Origin: Candidatus Gemmiger stercoripullorum
GTDB lineage: Bacteria > Bacillota > Clostridia > Oscillospirales > Ruminococcaceae
DNA length: 64,000 nucleotides
Assembly (NCBI GenBank): GCA_019119365.1
Contig: DWXD01000014.1
Coordinates: 1 to 64,000, forward strand
Direction of reading: 5' to 3'
Part shown: positions 43,317 to 55,300 of the stretch, piece by piece
Numbering within the stretch: position 1 is the stretch's first letter
How the letters are laid out: every line of letters starts with the position of its first letter
Notes under the pieces: generated by a model
What the model was told of the DNA's origin: nothing
The model's database searches: none
The model's input: only the letters and a program-made list of their open reading frames with translations
Translations under genes and position numbers: made by a program

Positions 43317-43784
43317 ATGAATCTGTTGTTTTTTCTCACCCCGAAGCAGGATGTTTTGTTCGTGTACGAGGACTTCACACTGCGCCAGACGCTGGAGAAA
43401 TGGTCAAACCAGCGCTTAGCCACCATCCCTGTGCTGCGGCGCAACGGCGAATATGTAGGCACCATTACCGAAGGCGATATCCTGTGGGGGATCAAAAACC
43501 TGCACGGCCTGGACCTGGAGGCCAGCGAAGATGTGCCGATCTCCAGCTTTCCGCGGCGGCGCGATTACAAAGCCGTGCCGGTGACGACCGATATGCACGC
43601 CCTGCTGCAGGCGGCCATTGACCAGAACTTTGTTCCGGTGGTGGACGACCGCAATGTATTCATCGGCATCGTGCGCCGTACCGTGATCCTGCGCCGCTTT
43701 ACCGAACAGTACGAAGCGGACTGTTCGGGCGATCCCCTTTCGGCTGCGCCGCGCATCCCGCGGCCGGCCGCGCCGCGCGCCTGA
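43317..43784 (+). CDS. CBS-domain-pair protein
   Basis: LRQTLEKWSNQRLATIPVLRRNGEYVGTITEGDILWGI...AAIDQNFVPVVDDRNVFIGIVRRTVILR. Confidence 0.88.
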   Translation: MNLLFFLTPKQDVLFVYEDFTLRQTLEKWSNQRLATIPVLRRNGEYVGTITEGDILWGIKNLHGLDLEASEDVPISSFPRRRDYKAVPVTTDMHALLQAAIDQNFVPVVDDRNVFIGIVRRTVILRRFTEQYEADCSGDPLSAAPRIPRPAAPRA

Positions 43785-43821
43785 AGCGCCGCGGAATTTG
43801 TAATGAGAAAGGATGTTCCCC

Positions 43822-44955
43822 ATGAATGTATCCCTGTTCGGCCCCAAAAAGCTCGGTTTCGGCATGATGCGCCTGCCGATGATCCCGGGCGAAAACGGCG
43901 CGCCTGACCGCGTGGACACCGACCAGGTCTGCCGTATGGTGGACGATTTCATCGCACGCGGTTTCTGCTATTTTGACACCGCGCACGGCTACCTGGGCGG
44001 TTTGAGCGAGCAGGCCGTGCGCACCTGCCTGTCCAGCCGCTACCCGCGGGACCGCTACCTGCTGACCGACAAACTGAGCGACAGCTTCTTCCACAAAGAG
44101 GAGGATATCCGCCCGTTCCTGGAAAGCCAGCTGGAGGCCTGCGGCGTCGAATATTTCGACTTCTACCTGCTGCACGCGCTGTCCAGAAACAACTATGAGC
44201 AGTTCTGCCGCTGCAATGCTTTTGAGGTCGCGCAGCAGCTCAAGGCCGAGCGCAAGATCCGCCATGTCGGCTTCTCCTTCCATGACAAGCCGGAATTTTT
44301 GGACCGCGTGCTGACCGAACACCCCGAGATCGAGGCGGTGCAGATCCAGTTCAACTATGCCGATTTTGAAGACCCCGACGTGCAGAGCCATGCCGTGTAT
44401 GACGTCTGCCGCCGCCACGGCAAGCCGGTCATCATCATGGAGCCGGTCAAGGGCGGGCGTCTGGCCCAGCTGCCCGCGGCGGCCGCCGCCGAGCTGGAAA
44501 AGCTGCACGGCGGCAGCGCCGCGAGCTATGCGGTGCGCTTTGCGGCTTCGTTCGAAGGCGTGGAGATGGTGCTGAGCGGCATGAGCAGCGCCGAACAGAT
44601 GCAGGACAATTTGAGCTACATGCAGGATTTCCGCCCGCTGGACGGCGCCGAGAAAGCCGCCGTGGCCCGCGCCTGCACGGTGCTCAAGAGCCAGGACATC
44701 ATCCCCTGCACCAACTGCCGCTACTGTGTAGCCGGGTGCCCCAAGAACATCCTGATCCCCGACCTGTTCGCCTGCCTGAACGCCAGGAAGCAGTATCAGG
44801 ACTGGGACCGCGATTTCTATTACCGCGTCACGACCGAAGGGCACGGCAAGGCGTCCGACTGCATCCGCTGCGGCCAGTGCGAGCATGAATGCCCGCAACA
44901 CCTGGAGATCCGCGAACTGCTGAAGAAGGTGGCCGCCGCGTTCGAGAACGCGTAA
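43822..44955 (+). CDS. Aldo/keto reductase with C-terminal 4Fe-4S domain
   Basis: LGFGMMRLPMI...FDTAHGYLGGLSEQAVR...CTNCRYCVAGCPKNI...CIRCGQCEHECPQHL. Confidence 0.92.
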   Translation: MNVSLFGPKKLGFGMMRLPMIPGENGAPDRVDTDQVCRMVDDFIARGFCYFDTAHGYLGGLSEQAVRTCLSSRYPRDRYLLTDKLSDSFFHKEEDIRPFLESQLEACGVEYFDFYLLHALSRNNYEQFCRCNAFEVAQQLKAERKIRHVGFSFHDKPEFLDRVLTEHPEIEAVQIQFNYADFEDPDVQSHAVYDVCRRHGKPVIIMEPVKGGRLAQLPAAAAAELEKLHGGSAASYAVRFAASFEGVEMVLSGMSSAEQMQDNLSYMQDFRPLDGAEKAAVARACTVLKSQDIIPCTNCRYCVAGCPKNILIPDLFACLNARKQYQDWDRDFYYRVTTEGHGKASDCIRCGQCEHECPQHLEIRELLKKVAAAFENA

Positions 44956-44983
44956 GCGCCGGAAATACCGAACACAAAAAAAG

Positions 44984-45015
44984 CTGCCGGGCGCTTGGGC
45001 GTCCGGCAGTTTTTG
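44984..45015 (+). terminator. Terminator after aldo/keto reductase
   Basis: CTGCCGGGCGcttgggCGTCCGGCAGTTTTT. Confidence 0.8.
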
Positions 45016-45030
45016 GTTGGTCAATGCGCA

Positions 45031-45065
45031 AAAAGGGCCGCACGGCAACGCCGTGCGGCCCTTTT
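45031..45065 (-). terminator. Terminator after rplL
   Basis: AAAAGGGCCGCACGGCaacGCCGTGCGGCCCTTTT. Confidence 0.9.
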
Positions 45066-45087
45066 CTTGCGGATAAGGTGAAGAAAC

Positions 45088-45462
45088 TTACTTCAGCTCG
45101 ATCTTCGCGCCGACTTCTTCCAGCTTCTTCTGGATGTCCTCGGCCTCAGCCTTCGGAGCCTGCTCCTTCAGCTTGGCCTCGGGGGTCTCAACGAGCTTCT
45201 TGGCTTCCATCAGGGAAACGCCGGTCAGCTCCTTGACGGTCTTGATGACCTGCATCTTGTTGGCGCCGACGTCCTTCAGGATGACGTCGAACTCGGTCTT
45301 CTCTTCCTCAGCCGGAGCAGCGGCAGCGGCGGCAGCCGGAGCGGCAGCGGCGACGGCGGAAACGCCGAACTCTTCGCAGATGGTGTCCACGAGCTCTTTC
45401 AGCTCCAGGACGGTCATAGTCTTGACAGACTCGACAATGGCAGTGATCTTCTCAGAAGCCAT
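45088..45462 (-). CDS. rplL: 50S ribosomal protein L7/L12
   Basis: [36 protein letters not shown]...[28 protein letters not shown]. Confidence 0.98.
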   Translation of the reverse strand: MASEKITAIVESVKTMTVLELKELVDTICEEFGVSAVAAAAPAAAAAAAPAEEEKTEFDVILKDVGANKMQVIKTVKELTGVSLMEAKKLVETPEAKLKEQAPKAEAEDIQKKLEEVGAKIELK

Positions 45463-45555
45463 GGTAGGATACCTCCATTAAAATTTTGTTTTGTTGTGCG
45501 CGGCGTCTTGTTTTGTGAGGGGCTTCACGCCGCAGCCCTCATGCAGCCTTCGGGA

Positions 45556-46071
45556 TCAGGCAGCGGGAGTTTCCTCCTGCTTGTCGACGATCCCCTGGAC
45601 CGCAACGGCCAGGCCGCCGATGATCCCGCTGAGGGAGCCGGCCAGCATGGACAGAAGGCCTTCGCGGTTGGGCATGGTGGACAGGCTCTTGACGCCGTTG
45701 GCGTCCAGCAGCTGGCCGTCGCAGAAGCCGCCCTTGACCGTGAAGCGCTTGGACTTGTCGCCTTCCGCATACTTGCACAGGATGCGGGCCGCGGCAGCCG
45801 GGTCCTCCGGGGACAGCGCGATGGCGGTGTCGCCCTTGAAGTACTCGGTCAGACCTTCGTAGGCGGTGCCTTTGACAGCCAGACGCAGCATGGTGTTCTT
45901 GACGACCATATACTCCACGCCGGCCTCACGCAGGTCACGGCGCAGCTTGGTGTCGTTCTCCACGCTGATGCCGTTGTAAGCAACGACAACGCCGGCCAGA
46001 GCGCCGCTGATCTTTTCGTTCATCTCCTTGACGAACGCCTTCTTGGATTCCAGGATCTTTGCACTGGGCAT
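45556..46071 (-). CDS. rplJ: 50S ribosomal protein L10
   Basis: VVAYNGISVENDTKLRRDLREAGVEYMVVKNTMLRLAV. Confidence 0.96.
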   Translation of the reverse strand: MPSAKILESKKAFVKEMNEKISGALAGVVVAYNGISVENDTKLRRDLREAGVEYMVVKNTMLRLAVKGTAYEGLTEYFKGDTAIALSPEDPAAAARILCKYAEGDKSKRFTVKGGFCDGQLLDANGVKSLSTMPNREGLLSMLAGSLSGIIGGLAVAVQGIVDKQEETPAA

Positions 46072-46137
46072 TTAGTTTTCACCTCGTTCCGCTTGTAAGA
46101 TCAAACAGGCAAGCGGCTTTTGTGATTTCGGAAAATC

Positions 46138-46263
46138 AAAAAGCCCCTTCCCCGTTGCCGGGAAAAGGGGCTTAGGACAGCATTGTGTTCAAAGCGCACG
46201 TTTCTCGGCAGGCGGGTTTGCACCCGTTAGGCCGCCCGGGCGGGCGGCACCTGCTGTCTTAAA
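46138..46263 (-). ncRNA. Ribosomal protein L10 leader with attenuator terminator
   Basis: Minus strand GACAGCAGGTGCCGCCC...CCTGCCGAGAAACGTGCG...AATGCTGTC then AAGCCCCTTTTCCCGGCAACGGGGAAGGGGCTTTTT. Confidence 0.88.
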
Positions 46264-46318
46264 AACAGCTTAGTTAGTATAGCACGGGAACGTGCGTTTG
46301 TCAAGCGATTTTTTCCGC

Positions 46319-47011
<693 letters not shown>

Positions 47012-47067
47012 TGCTTATTCCTCCATGTGTGGTAGTTATCGGAAATTTCCTCCCACGGGGCGGTTCA

Positions 47068-47493
47068 TCACTCTTCGACAGTGACGCCCATGCTGCGGGC
47101 GGTGCCCTTGATCATGCTGACGGCGGCTTCCAGAGAAGCGGCGTTGAGGTCAGGCATCTTGGTCTTGGCGATCTCCTCGGCCTGGGCCAGGGTGATGGAG
47201 CCGACCTTGTTCTTGTTGGGCACGCCGGAGGCGGTCTCGATGCCGGCGGCCTTCTTGATGAGGACCGGAACCGGCGGGGTCTTGGTGATGAAGCTGAAGG
47301 AACGGTCCGCGTACACCGTGATGACGACGGGGATGATCATGCCCATCTGGTTCTTGGTGCGCTCGTTGAATTCCTTGGTGAACGCCATGATGTTGACGCC
47401 CTTCTGGCCCAGGGCCGGGCCGACGGGCGGGGCCGGCGTCGCTTTGCCGGCGGGGATCTGAAGCTTGATGTAGCCAGTGATTTTCTGTGCCAT
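47068..47493 (-). CDS. rplK: 50S ribosomal protein L11
   Basis: [43 protein letters not shown]. Confidence 0.98.
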   Translation of the reverse strand: MAQKITGYIKLQIPAGKATPAPPVGPALGQKGVNIMAFTKEFNERTKNQMGMIIPVVITVYADRSFSFITKTPPVPVLIKKAAGIETASGVPNKNKVGSITLAQAEEIAKTKMPDLNAASLEAAVSMIKGTARSMGVTVEE

Positions 47494-47628
47494 AATACTT
47501 GCACCTCCAAAATTTGTGGTGAGTTGCGGCCCGCGCGGCGGGCCTCCCACGGGCGCGGCGCCAGACGCCGTACCCTATAAAAACCGCGCTGCGGTTTTTA
47601 CCGGAAAGAATGTGTGCGGCCAGCCTGC

Positions 47629-48168
47629 TTACAGCAGCTTGACCTGATGCAGTTCCAGCTCGGCCGGGATCTCGCGCCCGAACATCGTGATCTTGACCTG
47701 CACCTTGCGGGCGGTCTTGTCGATGGATTCGACCGTGCCCACCGAACCGGCCATCGGGCCGGCAGTGATCTCGACGGTATCGCCCACGGCGTAGTCGATG
47801 GACGGCTCCGCCACCATCTCGACGCCGAGCTTGGCGACTTCGTCCTCGGACAGCGGCTCCGGCTTGGACGCCGGGCCGACAAAACCGGTGCAGCCGCGCG
47901 TGTTGCGCACGATGTACCAGGTGTTGTCGTTCATGACCATCTTGACAAAGACGTAACCGGGGTAGATCTTGTGCTGGACCTCTTTTTCGCCCACCTTGTT
48001 GCCCTGCTTGTCGAGGACGTCCTCGATCGCAGTTTCCGTGGGGACCTTGACATCGCAGATCAGGTCCTGCAGGCGGCGGTTCTCGACCATCGTCATCAGG
48101 TCCTGGGCGACCTTGTTTTCATAACCGGAATAGGTATGCACCACATACCAGTATGCTTGTTCTGCCAT
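47629..48168 (-). CDS. nusG: Transcription termination/antitermination protein NusG
   Basis: WYVVHTYSGYENKVAQDL...PGYVFVKMVMNDNTWYIVRNTRGCTGFVG...KOW. Confidence 0.97.
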   Translation of the reverse strand: MAEQAYWYVVHTYSGYENKVAQDLMTMVENRRLQDLICDVKVPTETAIEDVLDKQGNKVGEKEVQHKIYPGYVFVKMVMNDNTWYIVRNTRGCTGFVGPASKPEPLSEDEVAKLGVEMVAEPSIDYAVGDTVEITAGPMAGSVGTVESIDKTARKVQVKITMFGREIPAELELHQVKLL

Positions 48169-48200
48169 GGGGTTTGCCTCCGCGTATCAGGACATGGGCG

Positions 48201-48503
48201 TCACGCGCCGATGAGCAGGTGGATGATGCCGCCAAACGCGAGGTCAAGCAAAACCAGCACCACGGCCGCAATGAGCACGACCACAATGACCGTGATGGTC
48301 TTGACCTTGACATCCTGACGGCTGGGCCAGACGACCTTTTTCAGCTCGCTCTTGGTATCCTTGAAATACTTGCCGATGCGGCTGAAAAAGCCTTTGACGC
48401 GCGCGAGCAGCGGGGTCTTTTTCTTGCCCGCGCTGTCCTTCGCGGCCTTTTTCTGCTCAGAAGCCTTGGCGGCGGTATCGCTGCCCGCTTTTTTGTCAGC
48501 CAT
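48201..48503 (-). CDS. secE: Preprotein translocase subunit SecE
   Basis: RIGKYFKDTKSELKKVVWPSRQDVKVKTITVIVVVLIAAVVL. Confidence 0.92.
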   Translation of the reverse strand: MADKKAGSDTAAKASEQKKAAKDSAGKKKTPLLARVKGFFSRIGKYFKDTKSELKKVVWPSRQDVKVKTITVIVVVLIAAVVLVLLDLAFGGIIHLLIGA

Positions 48504-48521
48504 TGTTCAAAGCTCCTTCAC

Positions 48522-48671
48522 TTACTTGGTTTCGCGGTGAACAGTATGCTTCTTGCAGAAACGGCAATACTTCTTCATCTCGAGACGATCGGGATTGTTC
48601 TTCTTGTTCTTCTGCTTGTTGTAGTTGCGCTGCTTGCACTCGGTGCAAGCGAGAGTGATCTTGACAGTCAT
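48522..48671 (-). CDS. rpmG: 50S ribosomal protein L33
   Basis: [49 protein letters not shown]; below ORF-track cut-off. Confidence 0.96.
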   Translation of the reverse strand: MTVKITLACTECKQRNYNKQKNKKNNPDRLEMKKYCRFCKKHTVHRETK

Positions 48672-48772
48672 TGTTCGGCACCTCCATTTAACGGTTTATT
48701 AAGCCTCCCTCGCGCTTGCGGGCCGCCCGAAAAAAAGGACAACAAAATAAAACCCGCAAAAGAGGTGATACC

Positions 48773-48801
48773 ATGTTAACACAAAGCGCGCGGTGCGTCA
48801 A
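48773..48801 (-). promoter_or_regulatory. Promoter TTGACG-17-TAACAT of rpmG-secE-nusG-rplKAJL operon
   Basis: Minus strand TTGACGCACCGCGCGCTTTGTGTTAACAT. Confidence 0.75.
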
Positions 48802-48850
48802 GGGGGAGGGGCAAATTTTTCACCGCGCCGTTTTTGCCGCAGCGGCGGCG

Positions 48851-51800
48851 TTATTCCAGCGGGATGTCGATCTCCTGCGCCAGCGTGAAGCTGTAGATGG
48901 TCAGCTTTGTGACCGGCACGCCCAGGCGCAGTGCAAACGCGCGGCGGTACAGCTGCAGCTGGGCGGCATACGCCTGGCGGTAGTAGGCCGGGTCGCGGGA
49001 GCGGTCGGTCTTGTAGTCAAGGATCTCGGCGCTGCCGTCAAACACGAGCACAAGGTCGGCGATGCCCTGCACAAGCACCTGTGCCCCGGCGGCCGCGCCC
49101 TGCACAGCCGCGCCGGGCACAGCCGCGGCCGCGGGCAGGGCCGTGATGAACGGTTCTTCCCGCAGAATGCGTTTTGCCTGGCGGATGCGCCGCCAGACGG
49201 CGCTCTCAAAAAACGGGCGCACGTCCTCGAGCCGCAGCTGCCCGGCCAGCGCCGGGTCCAGCAGCTGCAGCGCGGTCTGGCGCTCCACTTCGGCCGCCAG
49301 GTCCGGGGCGGGGCCGTCGAACGGAACGCTCTGCATAAACGCGTGGATGGCCGTGCCGCGCTCGGCCCCGGTAAGGCCGGATTTTTGCAGGAAGGCCGGG
49401 CGCTCGAGCCGCACGCCCGCGGCCGCGTGGGTCACGGCCGAAACGCTGACCTTGGCCGGGATGTCCTGCAGGGGGCGGTCCGGGTCCTGCCAGGCAAAGC
49501 TCTGCGCCAGCGCCGCGCGCAGGCGTTCGTCCGCCGGGGCGGGCGGTTCGGGCGCAGACGGCTGCGCGGGGGCCGGGGCCGGGCCGACACGGATGGCGAG
49601 CGGGGCGGAAGTTTCCCGCCAGCGGGGCAGGAAATCGCTGTAGCTCCACAGCGCGCCGCTGTCCGGGTGGGCCAGCGCCGCCGTCAGCAGCCAGCCCGCC
49701 CAGGACTGGAAGCTCTGCAGCATCTCGGGCCCGGTGGCCCCGGCATGGGCGCACAGGGCCGGGGTCTTGAGTTCGCGGTTCAGGCGCTTGACGGGCACTG
49801 TAATGATGAGCGCGTCCTGCGCGCGGGTAAGCGCGACATAAAGAATGCGCATCTCCTCGCTGAGGGTCTCCATGCGGATGGTCTGCGCAAGGGCGGCGTA
49901 GGGCAGCGTTTTATAGCGGCTGGCCTGCCCGGGCGCGCGCAGCATCAGCCCGACGCCGAGGCTGCGGTGGCACAGCACTGGGCGCACGGCGTCGCTCTGG
50001 TTGAATTTGTGCGAAGTGTTGGCGACAAAGACGACCGGGAACTCGAGCCCCTTGGAGCGGTGCACCGTCATGATCGAAACGCAGCCGGGGCGGCTCTGCC
50101 CGCCCCCGCCGGGCTGCACGCCGCCCGCCTGCTGCGCGGCGTTCATCGCGCGGACCAGCGCCGCCAGGCCGCGGCGGCCCGCGGCGGCAGCCCAGGCGGC
50201 GAAGGCCAGCAGGTCTTCGCGGCAGCGCGCGCCGTCCGGCATGGCCCCGGCCGCTGCCAGATAGCCGGTGCGGGCGAACAGCTCCTCGATCAGTTCGTCC
50301 ACCGGCAGCGTGCGGGCCAGGCGGCGGAACACGGCAAGGTCCTGCAGAAAAGCATCGAACCGGCCCCGGCCGCCGTGCAGCACGGCCGCATACAGGCTGC
50401 CGCCGCGCTGCTGTTCGCGCAGGCGGACAAGGTCGTCCGGCGTGTAGGGATAGAGCGGGCTGAGCAGCACCGCCGCGAGCTCGACATCCTGGGCGGGATT
50501 GTCGAGAATGCGCAGCAGCGCCGCGAACGGGCGCACATGGGGCGCGTCGAGCAGGTCGGCTGCGGTATCGGCAAAAACCGGCACCCCGGCGGCGCGCAGC
50601 GCTTCCTCATAAAGCGGGAAGTCCCCGCGGCCGCGCAGCAGGATGCAGAAGTCCCCGTACGCACAGGGGCGGGGGCCGTCCTTGCCGCGCACGGTAAAGC
50701 CCTGGCGCTGCATTTCGGCAATGCGCTGCGCAATGGCCGCCGCATCGGCCGCGGCGTCGGCGCCGTCCAGCACGCTGATCTCGCACAGGCCGCGGTACTC
50801 CCCCGGCCTGCCGACGACAAGGCGCTGGCCGGGGCCATAGGCGATGCCGCCGAGCGGCGCGGAGAAAACGGTCTCAAAGATGTAGTTGATGCCCTCGATG
50901 ACCGCCGGGGCGCTGCGGAAGTTGGCGTCCAGCGCGATCGTAGCCGGGCGCGCGAGCGGGATCTGCGGCGGGTCCGGGTAGGGCTGCCAGGCCGCCTGCT
51001 TGGCGGCAAAAACGCCGGGGTCGGCCTGGCGGAAGCGGTAGATGCTCTGCTTGAGATCGCCGACGAAGAAGAGGTTATCGGCCGCGGGCGAGGCGAGCGA
51101 AAAATAGATCGCATCCTGCAGGGCGTTGGTGTCCTGGTATTCATCGACAAGCACCGCCGCATAGCGCGCGCTGACCGTGGCGCACAGCGGCGTGCGCTCC
51201 CCTTCCGGCGTCTGCAGCAAATCGAGGGTGAGGTGCTCATAGTCGGCATAGTCGAGGACTTTTTCCTCGACCTTGGCGGCAAAAAAGGTCTTGGCAAACA
51301 GGCGCACCGCCCGCACAAGCGCCGCCACCAGCGGCGCGGCGCGGCGGCGGTCGGCCGCGAATTCGGCCCCCGTGCACAGCAGGAAATCGCTCTGCAGTTT
51401 CTGGGTCTGCTTTTTGGCGCGCTCGCGCAGCTCGTAGGCCGCAAGCGCCGCCGGGTTGCCGTCCCGCCCGCCTTTGATCGCGCCCGGGCGGCGCCATTCC
51501 TTCAGCAGCGAAAGCGCTTCCAGCGCGCGGTCCCAGTCCCCTGCGCGCAGGCGTTCGGCCAGCAGCGTGAGTTTGCTTTCGTCGTCGGCGAGCACGGCCG
51601 TATAGGCGCGGTCAGCGGTCTCGTCCCGCGCGGCGGCGGTCAGGGCGGCTTCGATCAGGCGCAGCGCCCCCTGCACGCGGCGCGCCGCGCTCTGCAGCAC
51701 CGCGCGGCCCCAGGGGGTATCCTGCGGCGGCGCTTCGGACTGCCAGGCAGCCGCGAATTCATCGAGCGCCCGGTCCGGGTGCGGCAGCGTGCGGGTGAAG

Positions 51801-52339
51801 TCGTACAGTTCGAGCAGCGCGGTCCCGGCTGTATCGTCGGTGCGGCCGCGGTCATAAAGATCGGCAAACGCACGGAAGTCGGGGTCTTCATACGCCTGTT
51901 CCAGCACCGCGGCCAGCGTTTCCTGGCGCAGGCGGCCGAGCGTGGCGTCATCGGCTGTCTCGAAGTCGGGCGGGACTTCGAGCAAGGCAAAATGCTGCTG
52001 CACAAAGTGCAGGCAGAACGCATCCACCGTGCCGATGGACGCGCGCTGCAGCCGCAGCTGCTGGCGGCGCAGGCGCTGGTCGCCGGGATGGGCGCGCACT
52101 TCGGCCAGCAGGCGTTCGGTGATGTCGGCGCGCAGCTTGGCCGCGGCCGCGTTCGTAAAGGTCATGATCAGCAGGCGGTCGGCCTCGACCGGCGCGTCGG
52201 GGTCGGTGATCAGGCCGACGGCGCGCTCGACCAGCACGCGGGTCTTGCCGGAACCGGCGGCCGCGCTGACCAGCAGGCTGCCGCCGCGGGCCGTGATGGC
52301 CGCGGCCTGCGCCGGGGTAAATTGGATCGCGTTGGACAT
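48851..52339 (-). CDS. addA: ATP-dependent helicase/nuclease subunit A
   Basis: FTPAQAAAITARGGSLLVSAAAGSGKTRVLVERAV...VDEYQDTNALQDAI...C-terminal DYKTD nuclease motif. Confidence 0.95.
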   Translation of the reverse strand: MSNAIQFTPAQAAAITARGGSLLVSAAAGSGKTRVLVERAVGLITDPDAPVEADRLLIMTFTNAAAAKLRADITERLLAEVRAHPGDQRLRRQQLRLQRASIGTVDAFCLHFVQQHFALLEVPPDFETADDATLGRLRQETLAAVLEQAYEDPDFRAFADLYDRGRTDDTAGTALLELYDFTRTLPHPDRALDEFAAAWQSEAPPQDTPWGRAVLQSAARRVQGALRLIEAALTAAARDETADRAYTAVLADDESKLTLLAERLRAGDWDRALEALSLLKEWRRPGAIKGGRDGNPAALAAYELRERAKKQTQKLQSDFLLCTGAEFAADRRRAAPLVAALVRAVRLFAKTFFAAKVEEKVLDYADYEHLTLDLLQTPEGERTPLCATVSARYAAVLVDEYQDTNALQDAIYFSLASPAADNLFFVGDLKQSIYRFRQADPGVFAAKQAAWQPYPDPPQIPLARPATIALDANFRSAPAVIEGINYIFETVFSAPLGGIAYGPGQRLVVGRPGEYRGLCEISVLDGADAAADAAAIAQRIAEMQRQGFTVRGKDGPRPCAYGDFCILLRGRGDFPLYEEALRAAGVPVFADTAADLLDAPHVRPFAALLRILDNPAQDVELAAVLLSPLYPYTPDDLVRLREQQRGGSLYAAVLHGGRGRFDAFLQDLAVFRRLARTLPVDELIEELFARTGYLAAAGAMPDGARCREDLLAFAAWAAAAGRRGLAALVRAMNAAQQAGGVQPGGGGQSRPGCVSIMTVHRSKGLEFPVVFVANTSHKFNQSDAVRPVLCHRSLGVGLMLRAPGQASRYKTLPYAALAQTIRMETLSEEMRILYVALTRAQDALIITVPVKRLNRELKTPALCAHAGATGPEMLQSFQSWAGWLLTAALAHPDSGALWSYSDFLPRWRETSAPLAIRVGPAPAPAQPSAPEPPAPADERLRAALAQSFAWQDPDRPLQDIPAKVSVSAVTHAAAGVRLERPAFLQKSGLTGAERGTAIHAFMQSVPFDGPAPDLAAEVERQTALQLLDPALAGQLRLEDVRPFFESAVWRRIRQAKRILREEPFITALPAAAAVPGAAVQGAAAGAQVLVQGIADLVLVFDGSAEILDYKTDRSRDPAYYRQAYAAQLQLYRRAFALRLGVPVTKLTIYSFTLAQEIDIPLE

Positions 52340-52374
52340 AGTGGCTCCTGTGAGGGGTGGGGTGTGGCATGCTG

Positions 52375-55300
52375 TCATTTGTCCGCTTTGGGCGGGGCGG
52401 GGCTCTCAAACGGGTCGCCCTCGGCGGCCGGGGCGCGCTCGCCTTCGCCGTCGGCATGGCGGCAGACGGCGCGGTAGTCGCAGTAGGCGCAGGGGCTGCG
52501 CCCGCCGGGCACGAAAGGCTCGGCTGCGATGCGCCCGCTGTAGAGGTTGTCCGCCATTTCGGCCAGCAGACCGTCCAGGTGACCGCGGATGCGGGCAAGT
52601 TTGTCCGGCCCGGCCAGGCGGCCGCGGGAAGCGGCGGCCACCGCGCCGGTCTTTTTGTTGAAGGTGAGCGGCACGAACGCGCCGGTGCCGCGCGTATCCA
52701 TGGCGCGGTAGATGCTCTCGTCGTCAAGCAGCAGGCCCTCGAGCGGGTAGCCTGGCGGTTCGGCTGCGGCGTCGCCGTCCGGGCGGTCCTGCGTTTTGGG
52801 GGACGGGTCCGCCCAGAGATATTCGACCCCGGCGGCGGCCGGGTCCTTGAACAGCGCGCCGCCGTTGCGTTCGATCGTGAAGAGGTAGAGCAGCATCTGG
52901 CAGTCGAGGCCATACCAGACTTCCTGCAATTTGAACTCCTTGCTGCCGGTTTTGTAGTCGACAACGCGCAGATAGGTGCGGCCGCCCAGCTCCATCGCGT
53001 CGACACGGTCGACCGTGCCCACCACGCGGATCGTGTGGCCGCGGCTGTCGGTCAGCTCGACCGGCGGCACAAAGGGGGCTTCGGGGTGTTCCGGGTCGGG
53101 GCGGTCGTCGATGCGCAGTTCGAACGCGACCGGCTTGAAGCCGGACTGGCGGATATCCCGCTGGATGAAGCCGAGCAGCCCGACGAGGTTGCGGCGGATA
53201 CGCGCAAGCAGGTACTGCATGCGCACGCCCGCCCCGGGCAGGTTGGCAGCCGTGTATTCTTCGACCAGCGCGGCGACCAGGGCCTCGAGCTGTTCGGGCG
53301 TGAGCGTTTCAAACGCGGTCCCCTGGCGGCTGAGCGCCTGCTCCAGCACCCAGTGGGTCAGCGTGCCGCTGATGTTGGGCGCGAGCTCGGCTTTCTGGCG
53401 CGGGCGCGCGCCGAGCACATACTGCATGAAATAACCGAACGGGCACAGCGCGTAGCGCTCAAAGCGGGTGGGGCTGATGTGCAGGCGCGGGCCGAGCAGC
53501 TTTTCGAGCGCGCCGAGGTCCTGTACGGCGGCCGGGTCACGGCGGGCGGCGCGGCGCACGGCGGCAAGGCCCGGCACGGCGGCCGGGGTGTCTTCGAGCG
53601 CGTCGAGGGCCTGCTCGACCGCGGTGCGCGCGGGCGTGTTGTGCTGCCACAGCCCACCCAGCAGGTCGAGCGCCGCGGCCGGGGTGGCCGCGAGGGCGGC
53701 GGGGTCGGGGCAGCTTTCCGGCACAGCCAGCAGTTCCAGCGCCGGGGCCAGCGCCGCCGTGACCGGCAGCCCGGCCGCGCCGCCCGGCCAGGACAGCCAC
53801 AGCCAGCGCGCGGGGGCAGTCAGCGCTTTATAAAAACAGACCTGCTCGCGGATGACACGGTTCTCAAAACAGTCGGGCAGTTCGGCCCCCTGGGCGATCA
53901 TAGCGTCGCGGTCGGCATGGGTCAAAAGGCCGCTGTCGCCCGGGGTCTGCGGGAACTCCCCTTCCGCCAGGCCAAGCACAAAGCAGGCGTCGGTCTCGGG
54001 CAGGCGCATGCGCCCGGCCGTTGTAAAGATCACGCTGTTGAGGCTCTGCGGGATATGGCCCATGTCGGTCGTGCGCAGCAGCAGCGTGAAAAAGTCGGCA
54101 TATTCGGCAGGCGTCAGCGTGTTGGGCGCACCGGCCGCCGTGCCGGTCAGCTGCACCATATCGTTGAGCAGGCCGGTCACAACGTTCCATTCGCGCAGGG
54201 CTTCGTCGGCGGCGGGCAGTTCGCCGCGTTCACGCAGGTCCGCGGCCAGCTGTTCCAGCGCACGCTCCGCGCCAAGGTCCTGCAAAAACAGATAGATGCG
54301 CTTTGTCAGCGCCGTCACATCGGCGCCGCGGGCTTTGGCGAGGAATTTCTGCGCGCGCTCGACCAAAAACAGGCGCGCCTGTTCGGCCAGCGCAAGGTCC
54401 TCTTTGTCCTGGTCGGACCAGCGGTCGGTATAGCCGCCGGGGTTGCGCGTAAACGGCGCGCGCCAGTCGTCGGCATGCAGCGGCCAGGTGTAGGCGTAAT
54501 TTTCGAGCGCGCAGGCCGTCTCCTCCGGCAGGTCGACAAGGCCGGTCTTGACAAGGCGCAGCAGCGCCGGGCTGCCCAGCCCGCCGCGCACAAGGTCGAG
54601 CGCCGCCAGCACGGCGCGCGCCGGGGCGGTGTTTTCCGGCGTTGTGGGTTCGTCGCAGAACAGCGGAATGCCCTGCAGGCGGAATTCGTAGCGGATGGCC
54701 GGCAGATAGGCCGCTGCGTCGCGGCAGATGACCGCCATGCGGTTGTAGGGCGTTCCGGCGCGCGCGCGGGCGCGCACGGCAGCGGCCACTGCTTTGGCCT
54801 CCGCCTGGCGGTCGTCCGCTTTATAAAAGGTGATGGCCGGGCCACCGGGCGCGGCGGCGTCGACGGTCTGCTCCGGCGTGTAGCCGGGGTCCGCCAGCAG
54901 CAGCGACAGTTCGGCCAGCGCCGGGGCCCGGCTGTGGCGCAGGTCCTCGGCCAGCTGCACGGTATGGGTCTGGACGCCCGCCTTTGCCGCCATCGCCTTG
55001 AGCGCCGCGGCGATCTGCCGCGCGCCGCTGAACACACCGAAGCCGCCGTCACGCTCCTGCAGGCCGTCGCAGCACAGGCAGACCGTCACATCGGCCGCGG
55101 GCAGCATAGCCGCCAGCAGCGCGCGCTTGGGGGCGTTGAAGGTATCGAATTCATCCATGTATACGGCGCGCCCGGCAAAAAACTCCGCGCCGCCGCCCGC
55201 TTCCTGCAGGCGGCGGGCGGCCAGCTCCTGCCGGTCGCCGGGGTCCATGCCGGTCTGGGCCAGCAGGCCCTCATATGCGCCGTAGATCAGGGCCAGCTCG

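Noticed and set aside
48716-52477. 1253-aa plus-strand ORF opposite addA
   Set aside because: Antisense frame of a GC-rich gene; low-complexity Arg/Gly/Ala-rich translation, no family signature; addA on the other strand is clear.
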